Notes: generated from the sequence alone by a model not told the origin. DNA of 64,000 bases from Leucaena leucocephala (GCA_037074615.1 CM073522.1:23930962-23994961); one strand, 5' to 3'; shown: positions 25,701 to 36,874, numbered from the stretch's first letter. Program-made: numbers and translations.

Positions 25701-25837
25701 TGCTAGTTCTAGGTAGACACACCCAAGAGGGGGTGAATTGGGTGTTTTAGAAAAATTAACGAAATTTTAAAGTTAACTGAAAGAAAGAATATGATTGACC
25801 AAATAGAGTAGAGTTAAGAGAGATTTCATAAAATTGA

Positions 25838-26180
25838 TGCTTCACTGATTAATCGAACAGTTAACAAATTAATATAATTTAATCGATTAACCAATCAATT
25901 AATAGCAATATCTTTGTTTAAGAAACAATCTGTTTACAACACATTAATCGATTAACCAGTCGATTAATTGACTTATGGATTCAATTTCATAAGGCAAGCT
26001 CTCGACATTAATCGAACACTTAATCGATTAATTATCACTCATTAATCGATTAATTTATTTTGCTTTATAAAACAGATTGCTGCCTTTACATTAATCTATC
26101 ATTCAATCGATTAATTGATCTTAATCAATTAACTAATCGATTAATTATTAATAATCGAATAACTAATTGATTAACTCAAC
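25838..26180. repeat. Array of TTAATCGATTAA-type palindromes in the right LTR of Y
   Basis: About a dozen copies of ATCGATTAA/TTAATCGA or one-base variants lie in some 340 bp, irregularly spaced. The left LTR of Y lacks the array. Confidence 0.8.
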
Positions 26181-27401
26181 TAACTTCTTATTTTCACACT
26201 ATTTAATCACATAATCATTTTAAAATACTTGTTGACAATGTTTGAGCACAGAAAAGAATCTAATAGTATATTTTTCAAAATCATCCTTTGCCAAAAACAT
26301 ATTATTAAACAAGCTTTTTAGAATGAACCACCATAAGAAAACATTTTGTATCACTGAAGACTTTTTGCTATTTAGCATCATCAAAACATATTTTCTAACA
26401 ACAAGGACACCTCAAATATTCTTGAATTTGCTTTGTTTTTTCTATTTAAAAAATTTATAAAATATCCTAGATAATTCATTTGGACACATGATAAATTTTT
26501 TGACCTCTTGGGCCTGTACATGACGCCATTTTAGGCTCTCTTTGAGTCCAACATATTATTTGGCATACATTCCAAGGCATTTCCTTTACCGAGTACCTTA
26601 ACATGTCTTAATTTTTGGAATAATTTCTATAAATCTCTTTTAAGGGTCCTGATATTTTTAGAAATTCATTCTACTATTAAATGAATTTTTTGAAAAGTTT
26701 CATAATTTTTTGAGACCCAAAAGTCCTGATAAAAATTCTATATATTTCATTAAATCCTTTTAATGGTGTATAATTTTACCTTAAATTCTATAATAAATTC
26801 TACAAGACTCCTTTTTAAATTCTGTCAACTTGATAAATTCTTATAATAATTATAAGAATTTTCTACCAAACTTCATCTAATTCTGAGGTCTAGAAGATCC
26901 TGTAATAGCTTATTGACTTTACAGATTAATATCAATTTTTGGGGATCTCAGACTGAAATTTTGAAAAATATGGGTGACCCAATTACCATTATCTATTTAC
27001 TGATAAAATTTGGAACTGTAATATTTTTAGGAAGTTCTCAATTTTCTCATAATTATAATGTTACTCCTTGAATTTGACAGGTTACACTTTAGTCCTTGAA
27101 TTTGTCAAATTCCTTTTTGGTCCCTTACTTCTAATTTTGAAATGTCACTTTAGTCCTTAATACACTTTCTTAAAATTTCATAATGTCAATTTGGTCCCTT
27201 GATGAATATTTTACTTAAACCATGAAATTTCTTTTCTTTTACAATTAGGTCCCTAAGGCCTTTTCCTTTGTATTTTTCATTTCTTTCTTCAACTTGAAAC
27301 TCATCTAACTATTATCATTTCTTCTAATCATCATCACAATTCCTTCTAAACCTTTTTCTTCTATCAGTTTTATACATATAAGGAAAAATCAGGATGTGAT
27401 A

Positions 27402-29233
27402 TTTCTCTACCCCTTAAATAAATTTTGTCCTTGAAATTTAACTTGTACCTTAGTCAAATCACTCTGGATATATATCTCTTATATGTTTTCTATTTCATGA
27501 CTAAGGTTCAAGGTATCTTTACGAAAATTTGTTCTTCTATCTCATAGTCCCGCGACTTTCTTTTAACATTAATGGAGTAGAGGAACTTCTTTTCTATTCT
27601 AAACGACCGGCCATCTTTTCTTTTCAACTCAATTAGAGTTGAGATTTGGTGGTGTAGACTAAATATCATCTTTCTTTTACTCTACTTAGTTCAGTCAATA
27701 TATTGAACTTTCGAGTAGTGTCTATTTCTTTCATACATAACCCTCCAGAAATTTGATGAAATTATAGGGTCTCTGTCTTTCATCATACTTCTTATTTCAT
27801 TATATGTCTCATTACATGTTTCTCTTTATATATCTTGAGATATCATAAATCTAACACTTTCCTTGACATACAGCTTTGACTGTCTCTCAGGAGAATCTTG
27901 CTCTTATGCCTTTCTAAATTTTCTCCTGAAACAAAGTCTTAATACGAGTCTTTCTATACAGATCTTTAATTGGATCTGCCATAAAGGTTTTGATCCCTTG
28001 CTTTTATAAAATTTCCTGACTTTTCTTAACTTTTGTCATCAACTTGCACAACTTTGTGGATTTTGCCAACTCTTTTTGACATTTGCACCTTCTCTTATCA
28101 TTCCCCAAGGGTCACCCATCATTGGGCTACTCTAGCCTGAGCACGTTTAACTGAAAAAGTGCTGATACAAATCTGAAGCACTGGTGCTAACAGGCTTATA
28201 CCTTGGTACTTCATTAGCTTAGACTCTTCTCATATTGTCTCTCTTGGATCTATTTAGCTCTCTTTTTCTTTAATTTCATCTTAGAAACTTATCTGCTTAT
28301 ACTTGATCCCTTCTTATTTCATGTGGGGTACTATTCTTCTCTTACAGACTTATGAATACCTTGTACTTAGAACTAAAAACTTTAACTCTGTTAATTTTAA
28401 TTCTTTCTTCATGTAAGAGGATTCTGGGATCAGTCCATATAATAAAATCATCTAGAAAAATACTGTGGGTACTATTTCTGTATGAGTTAACCAACTCGTG
28501 AGGCTTTCCTACCTTTACATTGTCCTTGGTAATCCTTTTCCCAGAGAAATACTACACTATACTCATAACTTCATGACTTATTTCTCTCCTTAGGCTAGGT
28601 CTACTATGACCCTTGGGATCTACTGCGATCTACCGTAAGCCTTTTTAGGATCTAACTACGACCCTAGAACTCTGTATGAGCCATGCTAGGATCTAACTGT
28701 GATCCTACAAAATTTACTATGATTCCGTTGTCCTATGTCATAATTTGCTAGAAGACCTAAAACTAACGGACTAAGTTAAAGGTTAGCCACTTTCACTGAG
28801 TTGGTAACTCCACTGATAATTTCCCTAATTTTTTTAAAAACAATCAATATTTTCTATTAAGACTTTACTCATTTCCTCTTTCACTCAGAAATTTCTCATA
28901 TCATTCTCATCTTTCATTTTGAAACATGACTTGTTATGTGCAGTACTGCAGAGAGCTACTCAGGCTCTACCATACACTTTGATATGTGCAGTACTGCCTG
29001 TAGGGTAACTTCTACACTGTTTACTATCTCTTAATATCTTTCTCTAATTTGTAAATGACTAGCTATTATTTTATTCCTTAATAAAACCAGACTGTCTATT
29101 AGTTTGCTCCTGTCCAGACTGTAGCTCTTTTATGTTCCATTCTTCAGGACATCACAGATTAGCAACAATCACTGTCACTACTACTACAATAGAAGTATCT
29201 CTTTCTTGTTCTTGGAGAACATGATTCGCTCTT
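27402..29233 (-). other. E1 interior, left part (3' end), non-coding
   Basis: Opens with an inverted polypurine tract, and the next 40 bases parallel the 3' end of E2 (AAATAAATTTTGTCCTTGAAATTT versus the same words at 45248). No gag-pol trace was found on either strand. Degenerate repeats of AGGATCTAACTACGACCC occur near 28600-28720, and GTGCAGTACTGC recurs near 28939 and 28986. It continues at 55757. Total interior is about 4.2 kb, so E1 looks non-autonomous. Confidence 0.6.
28107..28192 (-). pseudogene. 5S rRNA-like segment in E1
   Basis: The minus strand reads CAGTTAAACGTGCTCAGGCT, then AGAGTAGCCCAATGATGGGTGACC. This parallels plant 5S rRNA (AGTTAAGCGTGCTTGGGCGA, then GAGTAGTACTAGGATGGGTGACC) in order and spacing. 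The 5' side keeps a recognisable GCACCAGTGCTTCAGATT. It covers most of the internal control region with many substitutions. It is unlikely to be a working 5S gene. Confidence 0.6.
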
Positions 29234-30318
29234 TGTCATATCCTTAATTTAATCCTTACATATACTCAATTGAAAGTATCTTATACCAATTGAACACCTT
29301 TGTAGCTTAGAAACATGAATTTCCAAGAATTAGGTTATCGGGTACTGTTCATAGTACTGTTTATTTGGTAAATCCAGATTACATCATGAACTTTGGAAAT
29401 TCATATTTAAATATAGAAAAATCGAAATGAGGTGGTTCCAATTTCTAATAAAATCTCTTTCATTAAAATTTGAAGGAAAAATATGAAACTGAGGTGTCCT
29501 TGTCCAAATGAAATCAGTTTATTCATTGAAAAACACTGTTCATTTGGTAAGTCTGGAAGTTCCAGTTTCTTTACCTTATTTTCAAAAATTCATTTCTCCT
29601 TGTGTACTTGTCCAAATGAGACGTGTTATATATGTTGGAAATCGTGCCCTAGGGGCCAATCATTGTCTTATGAACATTATTGATTTATGAATTTATTAAT
29701 TGAGTTATCATATTATTTGCATGTTTACTATGATGACCATCCTTGGATAATTCATGATATTATCCTAAATGTCCCTGGTCGATCATCTATGTGGGAGCAC
29801 AGATGAAATAAGACCAGTATGACTTTGAAGATGTATAGAGATATAAATCAAAGTCATAAGCACATGTAAGAGTACAGGGTGTTGGACCGACCCGCTATGA
29901 GAGAACTGCATGGGTAACGTCATAAGCTTCTCTCATATACAAACCATGTCAATATGCCCTTTGACCTGAGATCATCATGGATTCCTACATGACAAAACGC
30001 TCAGCTTTGACCTAGTCAAAAGTCACTTTTGACCGAGTGATCATAAAGACTATGTTCGGGCTTAGTGGTTTTTCATGCGGAGGAATGTGAATGGTCAAGA
30101 TGGAATTTGTCCCTCACATTCGTGGAGAGATATTACTGGGCCCCTCGATGAGTGAGTCTGAGAAATGTATGGCCATACTGTAATGGAAAGGTAGTTCCAT
30201 TTCTATAGTCAGACTACTCAGGGATCGAGAAAGTAACGGTCGGGAATAGGAGGATGACATTATCCATGCCTCATCCATGACCAAAATATCGCGTGACAGA
30301 AGGGACATGATATGGTTG

Positions 30319-30327
30319 TATAAAAGG
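30319..30327 (+). promoter_or_regulatory. TATA box candidate of the E3 LTR
   Basis: TATAAAAGG, about 690 bp into the LTR on the coding strand; the same text is at 37561 in the 3' LTR. The inverted S1 LTR reads TATGAAAGG here. Confidence 0.5.
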
Positions 30328-30615
30328 TTACATCGTTTATCGATCCTCATATGATTTGGGTAGTTGTTATGTCTTGCTAGAGACCGCTTGCGACTTGTGG
30401 GCTAGTATAGCAAATGGCCCACTGCCAACTTCATATGGGCCTACAGGGTCGCACACAAAATAGCCCAACACGAGCTATGATGTCCAGATTCATTGAATCT
30501 AAGACATGTCCAGATTCAATGAAAGATCCAGGTGAATGTATATATATTTATTTATATTTATATTCGTATATATATAAATTCGTATATATATATATTATAT
30601 ATATGAGATATATGA

Positions 30616-30960
30616 GATTTAATTTATAAGGATAAATTAAATCCCTATCACGTTTGAATTCGAAATTCAAATTGATAGGATATCTCATATAAGAGATATT
30701 TATAAGATTTAATTTATAAGGATAAATTAAATCTCTATCACGTTTGAAATTCGAAATTCAAATTGATAGGATATCTCATATAAGAGATATTTATAAGATT
30801 TAATTTATAAGGATAAATTAAATCTCTATCACGTTTGAAATTCGAAATTCAAATTGATAGGATATCTCATATAAGAGATATTTATAAGATTTAATTTATA
30901 AGGATAAATTAAATCTCTATCACGTTTGAAATTCAAAATTTAAATTGATAGGATATCTCA
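30616..30960. repeat. Four-unit 91-bp tandem array in the 5' LTR of E3
   Basis: Units start GATTTAATTTATAAGGATAA at 30616, 30706, 30797 and 30888; the first is 90 bp, the next two 91 bp and the last is shortened. Each holds AAATTGATAGGATATCTCAT. S1 has a single unit. Confidence 0.9.
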
Positions 30961-31630
30961 AATTTGATTTATGGGAATAAATCAAATATAACTCAGTCTC
31001 ATCTTTATTTAAAGTTAAATAAATAAGTAATTAAATCTGTGGGACGGATTTAATATTATTTTATTTAATTAGTTTCTTATAAAATTATACAATATATGAT
31101 ATTGTATCAATTCGGAATTAATACAAGATTAACTCCAAAATCCAATTAGGTCAAGTGTAAAAACGCATAGCATCCTCTATATCTGATTGGAGGAGCTACG
31201 TTTGAAAATAACACAGAACACAAAAGGCCGAACGGAATCTGCAAAAGGTTTGCAGACAAGAAACTGCCGAAATAGAGACGGAGACTTGTGAAAGCCTTGG
31301 AGGGACAGGAGACGCTAGCACGTCGTTCGTGGTTGGAACGCTGTTCGTGTGGATACCAGTAGAGGAAGCCGACCTGAGGCGTCGACTTCTTGTGATCGGA
31401 AAGAGACCACCGTCCGCGGAGAGAATCTGTGAAGGTCGCTGAGGAACACTCCATCGATTTCTTGCGATCAGAAAGAGATCACCACCCACGTAGAGAAGCT
31501 GTGAAATTCGCTGAGCAACACTAAGGGTAATGATTCTTTCCACTTGACTTAAACACATACGGCAGATCCTGGCAAGGAATGGAAAAATTTTAAAGTTTAT
31601 TTCCGCTGCGTGTCTTCCAATTCCTTACAG

Positions 31631-31643
31631 TGGTATCAGAGCC
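31631..31643 (+). promoter_or_regulatory. Primer-binding site of E3 (tRNA-Met)
   Basis: TGGTATCAGAGCC begins two bases after the 5' LTR end and is the standard complement of initiator tRNA-Met used by plant Copia elements. Confidence 0.93.
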
Positions 31644-32876
31644 ATGCTGTTTTGTGTTTAAGTTAGGCTTGATTTGTGATTTATATGATATATGTTAGTA
31701 GTAGCCGATCATATAATAAGCGTTGTATGTGTGACATATATGGAATCCTTGTTGTGTATGACATAAAAGGAATCTAAAAGGAAATTGAAATCGGTGGTGA
31801 TGCTTTTTGATTTGATCAATCCGCATAGATGGGGTCTAAGAAAACCGAATTCGAATTTGTGATTATTTGTGAAAACCGAATTCAGATTCGTGATTATTTA
31901 TGAAACAAAAACAAAAAAAAAAAAAATTTCTTCCGGGGCGCTGCCCCAGAGACCCCGCCCGCTAACCGGCTAGCGGGACAGCCGCCCGCTAACCGGCTAG
32001 CGGGACCGCCGTAGCTACCTGTTCGTAGCGCAACATAACCGTAACAAATGTTACTTTGTAAATGTTTTTTTGCCCTTCGATTAGATCTGAATATTGATTC
32101 TTGAATGTTTGGGTATGGTGAACAATATGGCTCTAGATTGCAAGTGTTGTAATTTTTAAAAATACGGCCTGCGTGTCGTGCCTTCCTCTATATACTCTCA
32201 ATGTACCTTCTCCTCTCATCTCACTCCCCTCGAATGTTAAAAGAGGTTTCTATATGTAATTTCTCTTTTCTTACTAGAGAGCTCCTCTCATTGGCTTGAG
32301 GGGACTTAGGATAGGTGAGCCATATTGTATCACGTTTGAATTATGCATCTTATGATTAGATCAGCACATGCATATTACTTGTATGAGTTACAAACTGGGA
32401 TACATGCATCCTCATAAAAACAGATAGTTAATTAAGCCCTCTAAAAGAAATCTTAAGTCATAATGCTGTCAATTTATGAACACTTGTCAAAACCTTGATC
32501 GCTCAATTGTGGACTCCACCAAAGTGGGTGCTTTTGAGTTATCTTGGGGAGATAAGCAAAGAGTAATGGTGCTACTCTCATAGGTTCATTATTGTTTGAC
32601 TTAATTGAGATTAACAAAACGGTTTTGGATCTCAAGGCATTAGATGGGATTAGAACATGCCAGATCATATGATGATAGGATCCCATGAATATCTAAGAGT
32701 TACATTTGATGTAATTGGTAAAGGTGTTACCTACCTAAATAACTTAATCTAAGCGTCCTGCCAAAGCGGACTTAAGTTTGAGCCAAATATGGATCTTAGC
32801 CCACTAACTATTGCATTGAGGGTTGTTTATTTAGTGGGAGATTACTAATTACATTGCATATTTTAATTGTAGAATC
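31644..32876 (+). other. Untranslated leader of E3
   Basis: 1.2 kb between the primer site and the gag ATG. It contains an A-run near 31906-31927, a GC-rich hairpin cluster at 31935-32004, and no long frame in the sense direction. Confidence 0.7.
31935..32004 (+). promoter_or_regulatory. Three GC-rich hairpins in the E3 leader
   Basis: First: GGGGC-GCT-GCCCC at 31935-31947. Then two identical hairpins with stem CCCGCTA/TAGCGGG and loop ACCGGC at 31958-31977 and 31985-32004. The loop contains self-complementary CCGG. A packaging or dimerisation role is inference. Confidence 0.55.
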
Positions 32877-35800
32877 ATGACGACTAGTAATACTGCTACA
32901 TTATCGCTGCGATCTGTCCTTGAGAAGGACAAACTCAATGGGACAAACTTTCTTGACTGGTTTAGGAACTTGAGAATTGTTCTCAAGCAGGAAAGAAAGG
33001 CGCATGTCCTAGATCAACCCATTCCTGAGGAGCCAGCCGCCAATGCTCCCAGAGCTCAGAGAGATGCTTATATGAAGCATAAGGAAGACTCTGTCGATGT
33101 GGGATGCTTGATGCTAGCCACCATGGTTCCGGAGCTCCAAAGAGATCTGGAACACATGGAGGCTTATGAGATGATTGTGCATCTCAAGGAAATGTTCCAG
33201 CAACAGGCAAGGCAAGAGAGGTATGAGACCACTAAGGCCTTACATTCCTGCAAGATGGCTGAAGGTGCATCAGTCAGTGCTCATGTCTTAAAGATGAAAG
33301 GGTACATTGATCACCTTGAACGGCTTGGATTTCCCATGAGCCAGGAGTTAGCTACAGATTTGATCTTAAACTCACTCCCGGAAAGTTATGACCAGTTTGT
33401 TATGAACTACAACATGAACAACATGGAGAAATCTATTTCTGAACTGCATGGGATGCTTAAAACTGCTGAGCCGAGTCTTAAGAAGAAACCCAGTAGTGTT
33501 TTGATGGTTCAGAAAGGAAAGGGTACGAAAAAGAAAGGCAAAGGCAAGGGGAAGGGTCATGGCTCATCAGGTAAGACCAAAGAGTCAGGCAAGCCCGAAA
33601 CCAAGCCTGCACCAAAGAAGGCAAAGCCTCCGAAGGAAGGAGTCTGCTTCTTCTGCAATGAACCGGGTCATTGGAAGAGGAATTGCAAACTCTACCTCGA
33701 AGATCTGAAAAAGAACAAGAAGGATAGCGGGGCTATCGCTTCAGGTATTTATGTTATAGACATTCATCTTTCTACTTCCACCTCATGGGTATTAGATACT
33801 GCATGTGGTTCTCACATTTGTACGAATGTGCAGGGACTAAAGGACAGTAGGAAGCTGAAAAGGGGTGAAGTTGACCTACGAGTTGGAAACAGAGCAAGGG
33901 TTGCTGCGTTAGCTGTAGGCACTTATGAATTAGTTCTGCCCACTGGGCTTTTGTTAGTTTTGAACAATTGCTATTATGTTCCTGCTTTAAGTAGTAACAT
34001 TGTTTCACTTTCTTATTTGGATAAGGAAGGTTTCACTTCCATTGCTGGGAATAGTAGATGTTCTATTTATCGTAATGATGTTTTATATGCTCATGGTGAT
34101 TTGCATGTTGATCATTACATATTAAATTTGGAACAACCCAATCATGGAAATATCTATAACATAACCGCCAAAAGGGTCAAACCAAACGATTTGAATCCCA
34201 CATACCTCTGGCACTGTCGTCTGGGCCACATAAATGAGAAACGCATTTCCAAACTCCATCAAGATGGATTTCTAAACTCATTTGATTTTGAATCATATGA
34301 CACTTGCGAGTCTTGCTTGTTAGGAAAGATGACAAAGTCACCTTTCACTGGGCACAGTGAGAGGGCCACTGATTTATTGGGCCTCATACATACAGATGTG
34401 TGTGGACCGATGAACACAAATGCCAGAGGAGGTTATTCGTACTTTATAACATTCATAGATGATTTCAGCAGATATGGGTACATCTATCTAATGAAACATA
34501 AATCTGAATCTTTTGAAAAGTTCAAGATATTTCAAAATGAAGTACAAAACCAGCTTGGCAAAACAATTAAAGCCCTTCGATCTGATCGGGGTGGGGAATA
34601 TTTGAGCCAAGAGTTCATAGATCATCTTAGGAATTGTGGGACACTCTCACAATTGACTCCTCCAGGGACACCACAATGGAATGGCGTTTCTGAACGGAGA
34701 AATCGAACACTATTAGATATGGTTCGATCCATGATGAGTCGAACAGATCTTCCGCCCTCCTTTTGGGGCTATGCCCTAGAGACAGCTGCGTTCACACTCA
34801 ATCGTGTTCCATCTAAGGCAATCGAAAAGACTCCGTATGAGATATGGACTGGGAGGACGCCTAGTTTGTCTTTCCTCAAGATTTGGGGATGCGAGGTCTA
34901 TGTTAAGCAACAAGCCTCAGACAAATTAGCGCCCAAATCCTCAAAATGCCTTTTTGTGGGATATCCTAAGGAAACCAAGGGATATTACGTCTACAACCCT
35001 GCTGATAACAAAGTGTTTGTTGTCAGAAATGGTATCTTTCTTGAACGAGAATTTATCTCTAAAAGAACCAGTGGAAGTAAGGTACAACTCGAAGAAGTTC
35101 GAGAGCTACAAGACACCACAGAACTGCAGATGGAAAATAGAGAAGACTCACAACAAGTTGTTGAGACTCCTCAAGTCACGCAAGGTCCACGAAAGTCTAA
35201 TAGGATACGACTTCAGCCTCAGAGATATGGATTTCTGATTTCTGATAGTCGTGATGTGTTGCTCATTGAGCATAATGAGCCGACTACCTATCGAGAAGCT
35301 ATAGTGGGACCAAACTCCGAAAAATGGCTTAGTGCCATGAAGTCTGAGATGCAATCCATGTACGACAATAAGGTTTGGACCTTAGTCGACCCGCCTGAAG
35401 GTGTAAAAACCGTCGGGTGCAAGTGGGTTTTCAAAGAGAAAACTGACATGGATGGCAATGTAAATGTCTTCAAGGCACGACTGGTTGCAAAAGGTTTTAC
35501 TCAAACTCATGGTGTGGACTATGATGAGACCTTTTCCCCAGTAGCAATGGCCAAATCAATCAGAATCCTCTTTGCTATTGCAGCATATTATGACTATGAA
35601 ATATGGCAGATGGACGTCAAGACAGCCTTCCTTAATGGAAAGCTCCTTGAGGATGTGTACATGACACAACCTGAAGGGTTTGTGCGTTCCGAGGACTCTG
35701 GTAAAGTGTGCAAGCTTCAAAAGTCCATTTATGGACTCAAGCAAGCCTCTCGGAGTTGGAATCATCGTTTTGATGAAGTAATCAAAGAGTTTGGATTTCT

Positions 35801-36860
35801 TCAAAACATTGATGAACCTTGTGTGTACAAGAAGGTTAGTGGGAGCACAGTTGTGTTTTTGGTACTCTATGTCGATGACATCCTACTTATTGGGAATGAC
35901 ATTCCTACCTTGCAGATTGTCAAGTCTTGGTTAGGAAAGTCTTTCTCGATGAAAGACTTGGGTGAAGCCACCTACATCCTAGGAATCAGGATCTATAGAG
36001 ATAGATCTAAAAGACTTCTAGGACTCAGTCAGAGTACATACATAGACAAAATACTGCATAGGTTCAGTATGCACGAATCAAAGAGGGGTTTCATACCCAT
36101 GTCTCATGGTACTCACCTCAGCAAAGATCTGTGTCCTAGTACATCTGATCAGCGAGGTCGCATGAGTAAGGTTCCATATGCCTCGGCCATAGGATCTATC
36201 ATGTACGCCATGTTATGTACTCGACCGGATGTCTCGTTTGCCTTAAGTATGACTAGCAGATACCAACAGGACCCTGGTGAGGGCCATTGGACTGCTGTCA
36301 AGAATATCCTTAAGTACTTAAGAAGGACTAAGGACTTATTCTTGGTCTATGGTGGATTGGATGATGAGCTCTGTGTAACTGGTTACACAGATGCGAGTTT
36401 CCAAACTGACCAGGACGACCAAAAATCGCAGTCTGGATACATATTCCTCCTCAATAATGGAGCAGTAAGCTGGAAGAGCTCTAAGCAGGGCACTGTAGCA
36501 GATTCTGCAACGGAAGCTGAGTATATAGCAGCATCTGATGCAGCTAAGGAAGCCGTTTGGATCAGGAAGTTCATCACAGAACTAGGGGTGATACCTACCA
36601 TCTCAGATCCAATAACTTTGCTCTGTGACAATAGCGGTGCTATTGCACAGGCCAAAGAGCCTAGGTCACATCAAAGGACCAAGCATATACTCAGGCGATT
36701 TCATCTCATCAGAGAAATCAACGATAGAGGTGATATAAAAATATGCAAAGTAGCAGGAGAAGATAATGTTGCTGATCCTCTAACAAAGCCGCTTGTGCAG
36801 GCAAAGCATGAGCGTCATGTTAGGTCAATGGGAATTAGTCAAATTAATGATTGTACCTAG
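32877..36860 (+). CDS. Copia gag-pol polyprotein of E3, complete
   Basis: One frame of 1327 codons without a stop or shift. Gag occupies about residues 1-250, with a lysine-rich stretch before the CCHC knuckle (257-270, CFFCNEPGHWKRNC). The protease site is LDTACGSH with Asp307; the usual DTG/DSG glycine is alanine. GAG-pre-integrase has WHCRLGH at 445. The integrase triad is Asp507, Asp570 and Glu606, exactly D,D(35)E. Reverse transcriptase has FLNGKLLEDVYM and YVDD at 998-1001. RNase H has Asp1172 (YTDASF) and Glu1213, and ends near ADPLTKPL. The order protease-integrase-RT-RNase H defines Copia. The start is the first ATG of the frame and fits the family gag start. Confidence 0.95.
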   Translation: MTTSNTATLSLRSVLEKDKLNGTNFLDWFRNLRIVLKQERKAHVLDQPIPEEPAANAPRAQRDAYMKHKEDSVDVGCLMLATMVPELQRDLEHMEAYEMIVHLKEMFQQQARQERYETTKALHSCKMAEGASVSAHVLKMKGYIDHLERLGFPMSQELATDLILNSLPESYDQFVMNYNMNNMEKSISELHGMLKTAEPSLKKKPSSVLMVQKGKGTKKKGKGKGKGHGSSGKTKESGKPETKPAPKKAKPPKEGVCFFCNEPGHWKRNCKLYLEDLKKNKKDSGAIASGIYVIDIHLSTSTSWVLDTACGSHICTNVQGLKDSRKLKRGEVDLRVGNRARVAALAVGTYELVLPTGLLLVLNNCYYVPALSSNIVSLSYLDKEGFTSIAGNSRCSIYRNDVLYAHGDLHVDHYILNLEQPNHGNIYNITAKRVKPNDLNPTYLWHCRLGHINEKRISKLHQDGFLNSFDFESYDTCESCLLGKMTKSPFTGHSERATDLLGLIHTDVCGPMNTNARGGYSYFITFIDDFSRYGYIYLMKHKSESFEKFKIFQNEVQNQLGKTIKALRSDRGGEYLSQEFIDHLRNCGTLSQLTPPGTPQWNGVSERRNRTLLDMVRSMMSRTDLPPSFWGYALETAAFTLNRVPSKAIEKTPYEIWTGRTPSLSFLKIWGCEVYVKQQASDKLAPKSSKCLFVGYPKETKGYYVYNPADNKVFVVRNGIFLEREFISKRTSGSKVQLEEVRELQDTTELQMENREDSQQVVETPQVTQGPRKSNRIRLQPQRYGFLISDSRDVLLIEHNEPTTYREAIVGPNSEKWLSAMKSEMQSMYDNKVWTLVDPPEGVKTVGCKWVFKEKTDMDGNVNVFKARLVAKGFTQTHGVDYDETFSPVAMAKSIRILFAIAAYYDYEIWQMDVKTAFLNGKLLEDVYMTQPEGFVRSEDSGKVCKLQKSIYGLKQASRSWNHRFDEVIKEFGFLQNIDEPCVYKKVSGSTVVFLVLYVDDILLIGNDIPTLQIVKSWLGKSFSMKDLGEATYILGIRIYRDRSKRLLGLSQSTYIDKILHRFSMHESKRGFIPMSHGTHLSKDLCPSTSDQRGRMSKVPYASAIGSIMYAMLCTRPDVSFALSMTSRYQQDPGEGHWTAVKNILKYLRRTKDLFLVYGGLDDELCVTGYTDASFQTDQDDQKSQSGYIFLLNNGAVSWKSSKQGTVADSATEAEYIAASDAAKEAVWIRKFITELGVIPTISDPITLLCDNSGAIAQAKEPRSHQRTKHILRRFHLIREINDRGDIKICKVAGEDNVADPLTKPLVQAKHERHVRSMGISQINDCT

Positions 36861-36863
36861 TGC

Positions 36864-36874
36864 AAGTGGGAGGT
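36864..36874 (+). promoter_or_regulatory. Polypurine tract of E3
   Basis: AAGTGGGAGGT ends directly at the 3' LTR and would prime plus-strand synthesis. Confidence 0.85.

Larger units (their letters stand above)
22878..26400 (-). mobile_element. Y: decayed Copia element
   Basis: Starts TGTTAGTTCTAGG, ends TTTTCTAACA, and is flanked by perfect ACAAG copies (22873-22877 and 26401-26405). The right LTR is 25701-26400. The left LTR (22878 to about 23345) matches it for roughly 140 bp and then differs, because each copy has lost a different part. Next to the right LTR the minus strand reads TGGGATCAGAAC, 10 of 12 matching the tRNA-Met primer site. A Sirevirus-like origin is possible but not shown. 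Confidence 0.8.
16046..27401 (-). mobile_element. E1 left LTR (3' LTR of minus-strand Gypsy-type element), interrupted three times
   Basis: Starts TGAAACATCCTACTTTTAA and ends GGATGTGATA. After removing inserts S1, X and Y and their duplications it is 3062 bp (16046-16098, 17946-19948, 22868-22877, 26406-27401), against 3066 bp for the right LTR at 58085-61150, to which it is collinear throughout. The text after it (TTTCTCTACCCCTTAAATAA) is an inverted polypurine tract, so E1 is transcribed on the minus strand. A flanking CGTCCC lies one base outside the left end and three bases outside the right end of E1; no cleaner duplication is seen. Confidence 0.85.
29633..31629 (+). repeat. 5' LTR of E3
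   Basis: 1997 bp, from TGTTGGAAATCGTG to CCAATTCCTTACA. Contains a TATA box candidate at 30319, an AT microsatellite near 30538-30605, a four-unit 91-bp array and, near 31378-31520, two diverged copies of a unit of about 75 bp beginning TTCTTGTGATCGGAAAGAGA. Confidence 0.93.

Noticed and set aside
25838..26180. Regular short repeats that could suggest a CRISPR-like array
   Set aside because: Spacing is irregular, the words are short palindromes, and the stretch lies in a plant Copia LTR. CRISPR arrays are not expected in a plant chromosome.
28107..28192. A working 5S rRNA gene
   Set aside because: Many substitutions and a poorly kept 5' part; it lies within a retrotransposon and not in a 5S array.
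30114..31558. Several frames of 70-120 codons, repeated at 37356-38800
   Set aside because: They lie in the two E3 LTRs, overlap tandem repeats and promoter text, and show no protein features.
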